64,000 nt of DNA from Campylobacter showae. Lineage in GTDB: Bacteria > Campylobacterota > Campylobacteria > Campylobacterales > Campylobacteraceae. Below are positions 55,454 to 64,000 of this stretch, in pieces; the first letter of the stretch is position 1, and each line of letters starts with the position of its first letter. The DNA lies in assembly GCF_004803815.1 (NCBI RefSeq), contig NZ_CP012544.1:1364001-1428000 (forward strand), given 5' to 3'. Below the pieces are notes generated by a model. The model did not search any database. It was not told the DNA's origin and was given only the letters and a program-made list of their open reading frames with translations. The position numbers were made by a program, and so were the translations under genes.

Positions 55454-55480
55454 AAAAAGGCTCGGCGAGTTTACCGAGCC
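55454..55480 (-). terminator. Intrinsic terminator of the psr operon
   Basis: On the minus strand GGCTCGG, an 8-base loop and CCGAGCC (55480-55459) are followed by TTTTT. It lies about 27 bases after the psrC stop. A textbook intrinsic terminator. Confidence 0.85.
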
Positions 55481-55506
55481 CAATATGGTCAAATTTAACC
55501 TAAATT

Positions 55507-56478
55507 TCACGCACCCGTGAAAACTTGACCCGCATAAACGATGTAGTATCTTAGCATTACGACGCCGCAGATAACTACAAGAGAGTTTGCTATGATGTAG
55601 CCAACTCTATAAGCGTGATTTTTAAGAGCCGTTAGCGCTATGGTGATAGGAGTCAAAAGTCCGATACCCACGACGCCTATCCAAAAGATTAGCGCGTATT
55701 GTCCGGTGCTTAGAGCTTGTTTAGCTGCGACCGCACTCGCTCCGCCCTCGAAATATAGTCCCAAAAATAGTATCGCGATAAGCGGTATCTCAAAAAGTAC
55801 GGCGCGCAAGTCCATAACCAAAAGGTACTTCACGTTGTCTTCGTTAAGAAGGTGTTTGAAGCACAAAAGTCCAACTAGGATGTTTGTCGCTACGCCTGAG
55901 CTAAAGCCTGATGTTAGGAACAAGATCGGCAAAATCGGCGTGTTCCAAAGCGGAAGCTTAGTAATCGCGCTAAGCAAAAAGCCCGTATATATGCCTACGC
56001 CGATCGCAAGGCCGAAAAGCGCCATCTCGACTATCTTTGAAAGAGGCGCAAAAGAGCGAATCAGTCTAGAAATAGGACGTAAAATCGCTAGAATTTTATA
56101 CTTTTCTATCTCTTCTTCGAAAATAATTACCGCAAAAAGATAAGCTAGCGGCGTATAAAGTAGCAGTAGCGCAACGCCGATAGACATAACCGAACCGAAG
56201 TTGTACTTAATCAAAATCCAGTAAAAACTAAGCGGCTTGCCAAGGTCAAGCACCAAAAGCGCAAGGCCCACGGTGATCGTTATAGGAGCCACTAGAGCGC
56301 CCGCCTTTACCATAGCGTCCCAGATGCTACCGTCTTGTTTTTTGTGGTAGTTCCACTTAACCAGCAAGGCAACCATCATCGCGCCTGCGGACAAACCCGC
56401 CAAAAATAGATAAACCGCTATCGGCCACGGCCAGTAAATTTCATTATATTGCGCTACGCTTCCCCACATATTATTCAT
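55507..56478 (-). CDS. psrC: NrfD/PsrC-type membrane subunit
   Basis: A 323-residue integral membrane protein with about eight helices of the NrfD/PsrC family (start YWPWPIAVYLFLAGLSAGAMMVALL). It anchors the catalytic PsrAB pair and takes electrons from menaquinol. Its start overlaps the iron-sulfur subunit gene by 8 bases. Together the three genes encode a polysulfide or thiosulfate reductase-like complex; the substrate is not resolved by the sequence. Confidence 0.9.
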   Translation of the reverse strand: MNNMWGSVAQYNEIYWPWPIAVYLFLAGLSAGAMMVALLVKWNYHKKQDGSIWDAMVKAGALVAPITITVGLALLVLDLGKPLSFYWILIKYNFGSVMSIGVALLLLYTPLAYLFAVIIFEEEIEKYKILAILRPISRLIRSFAPLSKIVEMALFGLAIGVGIYTGFLLSAITKLPLWNTPILPILFLTSGFSSGVATNILVGLLCFKHLLNEDNVKYLLVMDLRAVLFEIPLIAILFLGLYFEGGASAVAAKQALSTGQYALIFWIGVVGIGLLTPITIALTALKNHAYRVGYIIANSLVVICGVVMLRYYIVYAGQVFTGA

Positions 56479-57040
56479 GGCTTCCTCCTTTGCGGTTAGC
56501 TATCATAGCAAGCTTGGGTTTGGTTTTAAGCTCGGCTTTAGGATAGTAGTGAGCTTTGGTATTTAAAATTTTACTTACTTCGCTGTTTGGATCGTTTATA
56601 TCGCCAAATGCCAAAGCATCGGTCGGACAAACGGTTACGCACGCAGGCTGCTCGCCTACGCTCACTCTAGTTTCAAAGCAAAACGTACATTTGCCTATCT
56701 CGCCGGTTTTTGGCTCGACGTAGCGAGCGTCGTAAGGACAGGCTAGGATGCAGTATTTGCAAGATACACAGGTAGAGTGATCTAGCAGCACGATACCCTC
56801 AGCCGTCTGAAAGCTAGCTCCCGTAGGGCAAACGGTCACGCACGGAGCGTCCTCGCACATCACGCAGCTGTGTCTACTAAAATCGGTTTTTAAATTTGGA
56901 AATTTACCCTTTATCTGCGAATGAACTTGGAGCCTAAAAACGCCTCTAGGCACTTCGTTTTCGCTCCTGCAAGCCACCGAGCACGCTTGGCAGCCTATGC
57001 AGAGGTTTTCGTCATGTATCATTCTATACGCTTTTTTCAT
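56471..57040 (-). CDS. psrB: 4Fe-4S ferredoxin subunit (PsrB type)
   Basis: A 189-residue iron-sulfur protein with four cysteine clusters typical of the DMSO reductase electron-transfer subunit: CIGCQACSVAC, CVMCEDAPCVTVC, CVSCKYCILAC and CTFCFE ... CVTVC. It passes electrons from PsrC to the molybdenum subunit in the periplasm. It follows psrA by 10 bases and lacks its own signal, being carried out with the Tat-exported subunit. Confidence 0.93.
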   Translation of the reverse strand: MKKAYRMIHDENLCIGCQACSVACRSENEVPRGVFRLQVHSQIKGKFPNLKTDFSRHSCVMCEDAPCVTVCPTGASFQTAEGIVLLDHSTCVSCKYCILACPYDARYVEPKTGEIGKCTFCFETRVSVGEQPACVTVCPTDALAFGDINDPNSEVSKILNTKAHYYPKAELKTKPKLAMIANRKGGSHE

Positions 57041-57050
57041 CTTTTTTCCT

Positions 57051-59339
57051 TTACGCTTTTATTATCTTGACGCCGACGTTTCGCACCATCGTAGAGGCGA
57101 CGGGGCCGATCACGGTAGGATCTAGCAGCTTGCTTTGATTAGTTCCCGCGCCGTTCGTGCGCTTTAGTCCGGCGCTTTCGTGACCAAAACCGTGATAGAC
57201 GAAAAGCGTATCCTCCCTGATGCCTTCAGTCAGCATCACGTTTGCCTTTTCCTTCGCGGTTTTGCTTTGAAGGGTTATCTTATCGCCGTCTTTTAGCCCG
57301 TATTTTTTCGCGGTATTAGGATGTATCCAGACGGGCGCGCTACTCATCAGGTCGTTTAAAAATTCGACGTTTTGCGTGTGGCCGTTGGTGTGTATCGGCG
57401 TTTTGCCGCTCATTAGACAAAGCTCCTCGCCGAAAAATACGTCCATGCCCTCGGCGTTTAAGCAGCCGTATCCGGGAAACTGTTTTTCCACTTTTTCGCT
57501 AAAAAGCTCTATTTTGCCGCTATCGGTTTTAAATTTGACCTGCGACTCCATCAGCCCGTCTTCGCCCACGAACTGTGCCGCGCTAGGAAATTTTTTAGTA
57601 AATTCTTTTACGCTATCTTTTTCTCTAAACAAAATCCCCGGTACCTTCCACGTGACGTAGCCTTTTTTAACTAGCTCCGCTAACAGCTCGGCGTTTCCTT
57701 TTACTTGTTTGATTCTCCACTCGTCCATAGTATTTGCGGAGTACTGCTCGTCTATCTTCATCCTGCGAGCTAGCCCTCTAAAGATATCGTAGCCGTTTTT
57801 GGTGTCGCCTATAGGATCTACGACCTTATTTCTTATCATATACGCGGGTTTTAGTCCTGATTTATCCTCGATGCCTTCGTCGCGCTCCAGATAGGTGCTC
57901 TCAGGCAGTATCACGTCCGCCCATATCGCAAAATCGCTCATATAAATATCCGAACAAACGATAAAATCAAGTTTTTTAAGGCTTTCTATCGTAGTTTGCG
58001 TACCTGCGACGTTTATAGGGTGATTAAATCTTATGCTAAACCAGCCTTTTACGGGATAAGGCTTTTCGCTTAGTATAGCTTGCGGAATTTGCATCAAAAC
58101 GCCATGACTCCTGCCGACGAATTTATTTACCCCGTCCTCGCCGGCGCCGTCTATCCTAGGAGTTTTAGGCACTTTTATCGCGGCGTCCGGGTTCGTGATC
58201 TCTGGGATTAGCTCTTCGCCTGCTAAAGTATTATATAGCTTAGCCTTTTTGCCGCCGAAAATTCCGCCCTTTTTCTCCCAGTTACCCATCATCGCGTTTG
58301 CCGTCATTATGGCTCTAGTGCGGATGTATTCGGCTCTAGTCGTAGTCGTGTTGTGACCGAAGTCTATGATGACTTTAGGAGCCGCTTTCCAGATTTCGCC
58401 AGCGATTCGCTCAACCGTTTTTGCAGGTATTCCCGTGATCTTTTCTTGCCACTGCGGAGTTGTGTCTTTGGTCGCTTCTACGACTTTATCAAATCCAATC
58501 GTAAATTTCTCTATAAATTCTTTATCGTACGCGTCGTTTTTGATCCACGTGTGAATGAGCGCCAAAACGAAGGCCAGATCGGTGCCGGGTTTTACCGGTA
58601 GCCACTCGTCGGCTTTTGAGGCCACGACGCTAAAGCGTGGATCTAAAACCAGCAGCTTCGTATCTTCTTTAGCAGCCATCTTAGCCAGCTTTTTAGCGTC
58701 GGCGATGACGATGCCTTCAAAGAGATTGTGCCCGAAATTTACAACGTATTTTGCGTTAGCGAAGTCCCTTTTTAGCTTCGCATCTCCGTACATATGCGTA
58801 CAAACCATCTGATAGGTCACGGGACAACAGGACAGGTGCGAGAAGCAATTAGGCGAGCCGTATGCGCTGGCAAAGGTCGTCATTAGCTTGTGCGTTTGGC
58901 TCGATTTTGCCGTAAACACGAAGCTCTCGGGACCGTATTTTTCCTTGATTTCTAGCATTTTCTTAGCCACAAGATCAAGCGCCTCGTCCCAGCTCGCCTC
59001 GCGCCATTTATTTTCGCCGCGCTCGCCTACTCTGATGAGGGGCTTAACAAGACGCTGCGGATCGTAGAGCTGATTGTGCCCGCTGCCGCCTCTAGCGCAC
59101 ACGGAAGTCGCCGTGCCGCCTACTTTGCCGTTGCCTTGGATGAAGACGGTTTTGCCGTCTACGACCTTGGCCTCGATAGGACAGCGAGAAGAGCACATCT
59201 CGCAAAAGCTATAAACGGTCTTATCGCCGCCTTCTAGCGCTTTGGCGCCGACGGCGCCTAAAGTACCGGGCGCGTAAGTCATCGCAAGCAAGCCCGTGGC
59301 GGTGGATGCTTTTAAGAAATTTCGCCTTGAAGTATCCAT
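57051..59339 (-). CDS. psrA: Molybdopterin polysulfide/thiosulfate reductase catalytic subunit (PsrA/PhsA type)
   Basis: A 762-residue molybdopterin oxidoreductase. The Tat signal SRRNFLKASTATG is at the N-terminus, the 4Fe-4S motif CEMCSSRCPIEAKV ... SVCARG follows (about residues 46-88), and a Cys in LSCCPVTYQM is a likely Mo ligand. The Mo-bis-MGD dinucleotide-binding regions extend to the C-terminal domain (VEFLNDLMSSAPVWIHPNTA). It reduces polysulfide or thiosulfate as an anaerobic respiratory step; arsenate-type relatives cannot be excluded. Promoter at 59392-59397. Confidence 0.9.
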   Translation of the reverse strand: MDTSRRNFLKASTATGLLAMTYAPGTLGAVGAKALEGGDKTVYSFCEMCSSRCPIEAKVVDGKTVFIQGNGKVGGTATSVCARGGSGHNQLYDPQRLVKPLIRVGERGENKWREASWDEALDLVAKKMLEIKEKYGPESFVFTAKSSQTHKLMTTFASAYGSPNCFSHLSCCPVTYQMVCTHMYGDAKLKRDFANAKYVVNFGHNLFEGIVIADAKKLAKMAAKEDTKLLVLDPRFSVVASKADEWLPVKPGTDLAFVLALIHTWIKNDAYDKEFIEKFTIGFDKVVEATKDTTPQWQEKITGIPAKTVERIAGEIWKAAPKVIIDFGHNTTTTRAEYIRTRAIMTANAMMGNWEKKGGIFGGKKAKLYNTLAGEELIPEITNPDAAIKVPKTPRIDGAGEDGVNKFVGRSHGVLMQIPQAILSEKPYPVKGWFSIRFNHPINVAGTQTTIESLKKLDFIVCSDIYMSDFAIWADVILPESTYLERDEGIEDKSGLKPAYMIRNKVVDPIGDTKNGYDIFRGLARRMKIDEQYSANTMDEWRIKQVKGNAELLAELVKKGYVTWKVPGILFREKDSVKEFTKKFPSAAQFVGEDGLMESQVKFKTDSGKIELFSEKVEKQFPGYGCLNAEGMDVFFGEELCLMSGKTPIHTNGHTQNVEFLNDLMSSAPVWIHPNTAKKYGLKDGDKITLQSKTAKEKANVMLTEGIREDTLFVYHGFGHESAGLKRTNGAGTNQSKLLDPTVIGPVASTMVRNVGVKIIKA

Positions 59340-59391
59340 TTTTTCTCCCTTTTTGAAATAAATTTGATGAAATCTTAAATAATCAATGTAA

Positions 59392-59397
59392 ATTATA
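59392..59397 (-). promoter_or_regulatory. -10 element of the psr operon
   Basis: TATAAT on the minus strand (59397-59392), about 53 bases before ATG 59339. A Fur-box-like site lies 30 bases upstream (59426-59443). Confidence 0.55.
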
Positions 59398-59425
59398 CGT
59401 AAATTTTTCGTATCAATATAAATTT

Positions 59426-59443
59426 TAATTGATAACGATTATT
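59426..59443. promoter_or_regulatory. Candidate Fur-type operator upstream of psrABC
   Basis: TAATTGATAACGATTATT resembles a Fur box (GATAAC GATTAT) and shares the 11-mer TTGATAACGAT with 5298-5308 before the ferrosome-like operon. It is placed just upstream of the psr promoter. Confidence 0.45.
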
Positions 59444-59476
59444 TCGTTTTTTAGGGGAGAAGCTTAAATTTAATTT

Positions 59477-59493
59477 TAAATTTGTCAAATTTA
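59477..59493. repeat. 8-1-8 palindrome with AAATTT arms
   Basis: TAAATTTG T CAAATTTA is a perfect 17-base palindrome in the gap between the divergent psrA and hydrolase genes. It could be an operator, or a chance result of AAATTT enrichment. Confidence 0.5.
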
Positions 59494-59604
59494 CAAATAT
59501 CAAATTTTAACGGATGATGATATTTGATCCGCCGTTTGCTTAAATTTATAACTTAAAAAGTATTCTTGCGATTTCCGTCAAAAATTATTTTAATTTTATT
59601 TGTA

Positions 59605-59610
59605 TATAAT
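59605..59610 (+). promoter_or_regulatory. -10 element of the serine hydrolase gene
   Basis: TATAAT 30 bases before ATG 59640, within a T-rich tract, followed by AAAAAGG as ribosome-binding site. Confidence 0.55.
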
Positions 59611-59639
59611 TCGCGTATTTTTTCAAAAAGGCAAAATTA

Positions 59640-60203
59640 ATGAAAAAGCAAATTTACATCATTCACGGCTACGACGCCTCGCCGCAAAGCCACTGGTTTT
59701 CTTGGTTTAAAGAAAAGATGCGCGGCCTTGCCGAGGTGGAAATTTTAAAGATGCCAAATCCGCAAACGCCAAAGCTAAACCAGTGGCTAGAAACGATGAA
59801 GCAAAACGTAAATTTAGGCGAAAATTCATTTATCATCGCCCATAGCCTAGGCACGATAACTAGCCTAAATTTTCTTAGCAGTTTTGCAAATTTACCAAAA
59901 TTTGGCGGTCTAGTCCTCATCTCGCCGTTTGACGAGCCGATTAAGGAATTTGCGATTTTGGATGAGTTTTGCGAGCCGCAAATCGACTACGAAAAGATAA
60001 AACCCGCAGCGAATTTTATAAAAGTAATAGCCGCAAAAGACGATTATATCGTGCCTTGCGAGCTTAGCCTAAAGGTCGCACGAAATTTAGGCGTAACGCC
60101 CGATATCTTTGAAAAAGGCGGACACTTTTTGGGCGCGGACGGCTTTAACGAATTTGAGTTTATATTAAATTTATTTAAATTTAAAGACGAAAAATTATCA
60201 TAA
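59640..60203 (+). CDS. RBBP9/YdeN-family serine hydrolase
   Basis: A 187-residue alpha/beta hydrolase. The start IHGYDASPQSHWFSWF, the nucleophile serine in IIAHSLGT, an Asp in AAKDDYIVP and a His in GGHFLG give a complete catalytic triad. This family has few known natural substrates. It is a single gene with its own promoter between psr and the cytochrome c assembly gene. Confidence 0.88.
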   Translation: MKKQIYIIHGYDASPQSHWFSWFKEKMRGLAEVEILKMPNPQTPKLNQWLETMKQNVNLGENSFIIAHSLGTITSLNFLSSFANLPKFGGLVLISPFDEPIKEFAILDEFCEPQIDYEKIKPAANFIKVIAAKDDYIVPCELSLKVARNLGVTPDIFEKGGHFLGADGFNEFEFILNLFKFKDEKLS

Positions 60204-60242
60204 AATAATAACTAAAAAGTAAGATTATTTAAAAAAAATTAC

Positions 60243-60248
60243 TATAAT
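60243..60248 (+). promoter_or_regulatory. -10 element of ccsBA
   Basis: TATAAT 41 bases before TTG 60289. Confidence 0.55.
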
Positions 60249-60288
60249 GTGCATTTTGATTTACTAAATTTATGTTCAAGGATATGTT

Positions 60289-63200
60289 TTGAGCGAGTTA
60301 AAATCCCTATTTTTCAGTATGACGTCGGCCGTCGTGCTACTTATTATATTTGCTATCGGTAGCGGCGCGGCAACGATAATAGAAAGCTACTACGACACAA
60401 AAAGCGCGTGGGCAGCGGTTTACGGAGCGAGTTGGTTTGCTTTGGTGCAGGTGCTTTTAGGCATAAATTTAGCTTACAATATTTTTAGATACAACCTTTT
60501 AAGAAAAGAAAAACTACCCGTTTTGATATTTCACGTTAGTTTTTTGTTTATGCTTTTAGGCGCGGCGATGACGCGATATCTAGGCTTTGAGGGCAACATC
60601 CACATCAGAGAAAACGAAACCTCAAACGCGGTATTCGGATCCATATCCAGGATAGAAATCGCCGCCGAAAAAGACGGTCAAATTTACTCAAACTCAATCC
60701 CGAAACAAATCACTTCCATCGGTTCAAACGATTTTAACTTGCCGCTTGAAATCGCGGGCAAAAAAGCAAATTTAACCTTTGACGGATACTACAAAAAGGC
60801 CGAAACCGAGTACTACGAAGCAGACAAAGGCGAGCCGCTCGTTAGGCTTGCAGTATCAAGCCTCGACTCAAAAGAAGAAATAAGCCTGCAAGCGGGCGAA
60901 ACTCGCGAGGTGGGCGGCGTTAGCTTTGCATTCGACGCGCAGCCGCTACTTGAAAATTTCGTCAAAATCGAGCTAAAAAATGGCAAATTTTATCTAACTT
61001 CAAACCAAAATATCGGCTACTTTACGATGGCGACGAATGAAAAAGGCGAGTACGAAAAAGACAAAGCGACCGAGTTTTTACCGATGCAGCTCTATACGGT
61101 CACGGATGTAAATTTCGTACCAAAATCATTGCTAACAAAAGCTGCCAAACGAGTCGTGAGCAAAAACGGCGAGTATGACGCATTGGTGGCAAATTTGACG
61201 TTTGACGGCCAGACGCAGCAGCTCATGCTCTACGAAAACAGCTACATACCGGCTAAAGCTAAGATTGACGGCGTACTTTTTAACGTTTACTGGGGTTCAA
61301 AGATGGTCGAGCTTCCATTTTCTTTAAAACTTGAAGACTTCGAGCTTAAGCGCTATCCGGGCTCAAATTCGCCGATGAGCTACTCTAGCGACGTCATCGT
61401 CGAGGACTCTAGGAGCGGAAACTATCCGTATAAAATTTATATGAACCACGTACTAGATCACGACGGATATAGATTTTTTCAAAGCAGCTACGACCAAGAC
61501 GAGCTTGGCACCGTACTATCGGTAAACCGCGATCCGGGTAAGATTCCGACCTACATCGGCTACTTTTTGCTGGGACTGGGACTATTTTTCAACGTCGTAA
61601 ATCCTCGCTCGCGCTTTAGAAAACTAGCTAAAATGATAAACGAGGATGCCGTTAAAAAAGTCGCGAGCTTTGTTCTGGTAGCCTGCTTTGCAGCATTTGC
61701 CCCAAGCAAAACCTACGCGGCCGATAACGCTAGAAACATCGATGCAAACCACGCCAAAGAGCTTTCTACGCTAATCATCCAAAGCGCCGACGGCAGAATG
61801 AAGCCTTTTGACACCGTAGCAAGAGAAATTTTAAACAAGATCCACCGCAGCGATACGCTAGACGGCCTAAATGCAAACCAAGCCATACTTTCTATGATGA
61901 TAAACGCCCCGTACTGGCGCGACGTGCCGATAATCTACGTCGGAAATAAAGAGCTAAAAAAGCTAATCGGCATAGACGAAAAGGCTAAATACGCGAGCTA
62001 TAACGACTTTTTTGCAAGTGATAAAGACGGTAAAATCATCTACAAACTAAACAAATTTGCCGAAGCCGCAAACCGCAAAACTCCGGGCGAGCGAGGCACG
62101 TTTGATAAAGACTTGCAAAAAGTGGACGAGCGCTTAAATATCCTTTACATGGTGTTTATAGGCGAAGTCTTTACGATGTTCCCAAAAATGGACGACCCGA
62201 ATAACAAATGGTACGGTATAGCCTCAGCCATGATGTATCTTCCTAAAAACGAGAGCGAGCCGATCGGCAGAATGCTAAGAAGCTATTTCACTAGCGTTGC
62301 CGAAGCTACAGAAAACAACAACTGGCGCCGAGCAAATCAAGCTCTAGCCGAGATCAAAACCTATCAGCAAGAACACGGCAAAGCGGTCATCCCGGGCGAA
62401 AAACGCATCGAGATGGAGCTATTTTTTAATGAATATAAAATTTTCGAGTCGCTAACGCCGATATATCTTTTGGCAGGGTTTGGCCTTTTATGCTTCGTGT
62501 TTGCTAAGATGGCAAAGCCTAAACTAAATATCAAATGGCTATTTGGTATCGTTTACGGCGTAAATATCTTAGCGTTTTTACTGCATACTTTTGGTATCAG
62601 CATACGCTGGTATATCGCCGAGCACGCGCCGTGGAGCAACGCCTACGAGTCGATGATCTACATCGCTTGGGCGCTTAGCTTATCAGGTCTAGTGTTCTCA
62701 CGCCAAAGCCCGATAGCTATGGCGCTAACCTCGATTTTAGCCGGCGTTACGCTATTTGTCGCGCACCTTAGCTGGATGGATCCGCAGATCACTACTCTAG
62801 TGCCTGTGCTTCAGAGCTACTGGCTAACGATCCACGTTTCAGTCATCACCGCTAGTTACGGATTTTTGGGACTTTGCTCACTACTGGGTATGTTTACACT
62901 CGTACTTTTTGCCCTGCAAGGCGGCAAAGAGCATAAGGAAATTTCGCGAAATATCCTAGAGGCCACGCGTATAAACGAGATGGCGATGATACTGGGTCTT
63001 AGTCTGCTTACGATGGGAAACTTCCTGGGCGGCGTTTGGGCGAACGAGAGCTGGGGTCGCTACTGGGGCTGGGATAGTAAGGAGACGTGGGCGCTGGTTT
63101 CTATTCTCGTTTACGCGGCGGTTTTACACATCAGATTTATTCCTAAGCTAAACAGCCAGTACGCATTTGCCGTGACTTCGATGTTTGCTTATTGGTCGAT

Positions 63201-63366
63201 CATAATGACCTATTTTGGCGTAAACTTCTACCTAAGCGGTATGCATTCGTATGCTGCTGGCGAGCCGATACCGGTGCCGACTTTTGTGTGGGTGGGCGCG
63301 CTTTTGATGGTCTTGATAGCTGTTTTGGCGTATTTTAGAAAACCAGATAAAACGGTGAAACTATAA
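60289..63366 (+). CDS. ccsBA: Cytochrome c biogenesis protein CcsBA (ResB-CcsA fusion)
   Basis: A 1025-residue fused system II heme lyase. The N-terminal part has ResB/CcsB features: four membrane helices and a large periplasmic domain (about residues 105-415). The C-terminal part is CcsA, with the tryptophan-rich heme-handling motif WGRYWGWDSKE (about 925-935) and conserved His in flanking helices (LLHTFGISIRWY). It carries heme out and attaches it to CxxCH apocytochromes. TTG 60289 is supported by AAGGA 6 bases upstream; family length is about 1000, as here. Fusion is the usual form in Campylobacter and Helicobacter. Confidence 0.94.
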   Translation: MSELKSLFFSMTSAVVLLIIFAIGSGAATIIESYYDTKSAWAAVYGASWFALVQVLLGINLAYNIFRYNLLRKEKLPVLIFHVSFLFMLLGAAMTRYLGFEGNIHIRENETSNAVFGSISRIEIAAEKDGQIYSNSIPKQITSIGSNDFNLPLEIAGKKANLTFDGYYKKAETEYYEADKGEPLVRLAVSSLDSKEEISLQAGETREVGGVSFAFDAQPLLENFVKIELKNGKFYLTSNQNIGYFTMATNEKGEYEKDKATEFLPMQLYTVTDVNFVPKSLLTKAAKRVVSKNGEYDALVANLTFDGQTQQLMLYENSYIPAKAKIDGVLFNVYWGSKMVELPFSLKLEDFELKRYPGSNSPMSYSSDVIVEDSRSGNYPYKIYMNHVLDHDGYRFFQSSYDQDELGTVLSVNRDPGKIPTYIGYFLLGLGLFFNVVNPRSRFRKLAKMINEDAVKKVASFVLVACFAAFAPSKTYAADNARNIDANHAKELSTLIIQSADGRMKPFDTVAREILNKIHRSDTLDGLNANQAILSMMINAPYWRDVPIIYVGNKELKKLIGIDEKAKYASYNDFFASDKDGKIIYKLNKFAEAANRKTPGERGTFDKDLQKVDERLNILYMVFIGEVFTMFPKMDDPNNKWYGIASAMMYLPKNESEPIGRMLRSYFTSVAEATENNNWRRANQALAEIKTYQQEHGKAVIPGEKRIEMELFFNEYKIFESLTPIYLLAGFGLLCFVFAKMAKPKLNIKWLFGIVYGVNILAFLLHTFGISIRWYIAEHAPWSNAYESMIYIAWALSLSGLVFSRQSPIAMALTSILAGVTLFVAHLSWMDPQITTLVPVLQSYWLTIHVSVITASYGFLGLCSLLGMFTLVLFALQGGKEHKEISRNILEATRINEMAMILGLSLLTMGNFLGGVWANESWGRYWGWDSKETWALVSILVYAAVLHIRFIPKLNSQYAFAVTSMFAYWSIIMTYFGVNFYLSGMHSYAAGEPIPVPTFVWVGALLMVLIAVLAYFRKPDKTVKL

Positions 63367-63797
63367 TGAATCAAACTACTATAGTAATAATTCTAGCGAC
63401 GATTCTTTTGATGCTCGTCGCTTCCCTTATTTTTATGGCGGTTAAGCTAGGTAGCGACAAAATTGCAGCCAACAATGCGGCAAAAGAAGTCGCCAATCGA
63501 GGCATCACACTAGATGATTTACTCGCCGTAGCAAACGATCCAGGCACTAGCAAAAATAAGTTATTTTCTATTTTGAGGACATTTTCTTCAAATTTTAGGT
63601 TACCGCCCAAAAAAGACGGCGTAGCGCCCGAGGATGCAAAAGAGTATTTAAATTTTATTCTAGCTATAGCTTCACATAAAAATGCCGACGCCAAACTAAT
63701 AGCTTTTATGACTAACGAACTAAAAAAGAAAAATCCTGAATACGCAAGAGAGATCGATGCCTACGAGCAAAAAGGTATGTCGCAAACAAAAAAATAA
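63366..63797 (+). CDS. Small membrane-anchored hypothetical protein
   Basis: A 143-residue protein with one N-terminal helix (TIVIILATILLMLVASLIFMAVKL) and a soluble, Lys-rich helical part (DLLAVANDPGTSKNKLFSILRTF, AKEYLNFILAIASHKNADAKLI). ATG 63366 overlaps the ccsBA stop (TAATG), so it is translated with ccsBA. No family recognised; co-transcription suggests a role near cytochrome c assembly, which is inference. Confidence 0.78.
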   Translation: MNQTTIVIILATILLMLVASLIFMAVKLGSDKIAANNAAKEVANRGITLDDLLAVANDPGTSKNKLFSILRTFSSNFRLPPKKDGVAPEDAKEYLNFILAIASHKNADAKLIAFMTNELKKKNPEYAREIDAYEQKGMSQTKK

Positions 63798-63969
63798 ACT
63801 CTAGCTAATTTATTTTGTTTTAAATTTACTATTGAGTTCTGATTTTAGATAACCAAAGACTCCCGTAAATAGCCCCCTCCTAAAAACACACAAACTAATA
63901 TAGAGTACTTAGGCGATAAATTTTAACGGGATTTGATTTTAATAACCGCCTAAAAATCGCCAAATAAAC

Positions 63970-64000
63970 TTACTTCACAAACGGCAACTCAAATTTAATC
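63970..64000 (-). CDS. 3' end of a minus-strand gene entering the window (possible)
   Basis: On the minus strand the last bases read as IKFELPFVK then TAA (63972-63970), followed by A/T-rich sequence. Such an end is typical of outer-membrane beta-barrel proteins, but only ten codons are visible, so this is weak. Confidence 0.25.
   Translation of the reverse strand, partial: IKFELPFVK

Overview
The window looks like the chromosome of an oral-type Campylobacter (C. showae / rectus / curvus group). Pointers are moderate GC with a very high density of the hexamer AAATTT, a DUF1104 protein, the futalosine enzyme MqnE, a fused ResB-CcsA cytochrome c assembly protein, a PsrABC-type molybdoenzyme, an aryl-polyene pigment cluster, and a 16S-Ile-Ala-23S-5S rRNA operon. 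Species assignment is inference; the 16S gene at 37266-38780 would settle it. No prophage, intact insertion sequence or CRISPR array is visible.

Layout. 59-3673 (minus): two-component system, DUF1104 periplasmic protein and M23 peptidase. 3766-5267: SYLF-domain protein, a small acidic protein and a Fur-family regulator. 5377-12089 (plus): a tight operon with a CxxC-less HMA protein, a ferritin-like protein, three small glycine-zipper/YtxH-like membrane proteins, a P1B-type ATPase with SCALK in place of CPC, an amino-acid symporter, a 94-aa membrane protein and ModD. I read its core as a candidate ferrosome (fez) iron-storage organelle cluster; this is the most interesting system here. 12163-14205: unknown membrane protein and DMT transporter. 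14427-17477 (minus): thiamine thiazole genes thiS, thiG, thiH and a TenI-like gene, with no thiF. 17563-31367 (minus): a 17-gene aryl-polyene operon whose order matches apeC-apeR plus two extra small periplasmic paralogues. 31950-32528: ComEA-like protein. 33303-38780 (minus): complete rRNA operon with clear pre-rRNA processing stems.

39164-43898 (minus): a five-gene run, mqnE, purine permease, phosphoribosyltransferase, GT39-like membrane glycosyltransferase, pseudopilin. 44011-48305 (plus): a GlnD-like HD/ACT protein without recognisable nucleotidyltransferase residues, then glmS. 48448-51216: poorly characterised genes, including a 53-codon ORF. 51437-55381: Sel1-repeat protein, HIT protein, a Cache-like anchored protein, and a two-component system whose kinase is split by a frameshift. 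55507-59339 (minus): psrCBA with a clear terminator. 59640-63797 (plus): serine hydrolase, CcsBA, small membrane protein. The end of a minus-strand gene may enter at 63970.

Connections. Iron handling (Fur-like regulator, candidate ferrosome), anaerobic respiration (PsrABC, MqnE menaquinone synthesis, CcsBA cytochrome maturation) and cell-surface chemistry (aryl polyene, GlmS) dominate. AAATTT is strongly over-represented in genes and spacers and often occurs as inverted pairs just after genes, as DNA-uptake sequences do in Neisseria and Haemophilus; the same hexamer is a subset of RAATTY, the motif linked to DNA discrimination in C. jejuni transformation.
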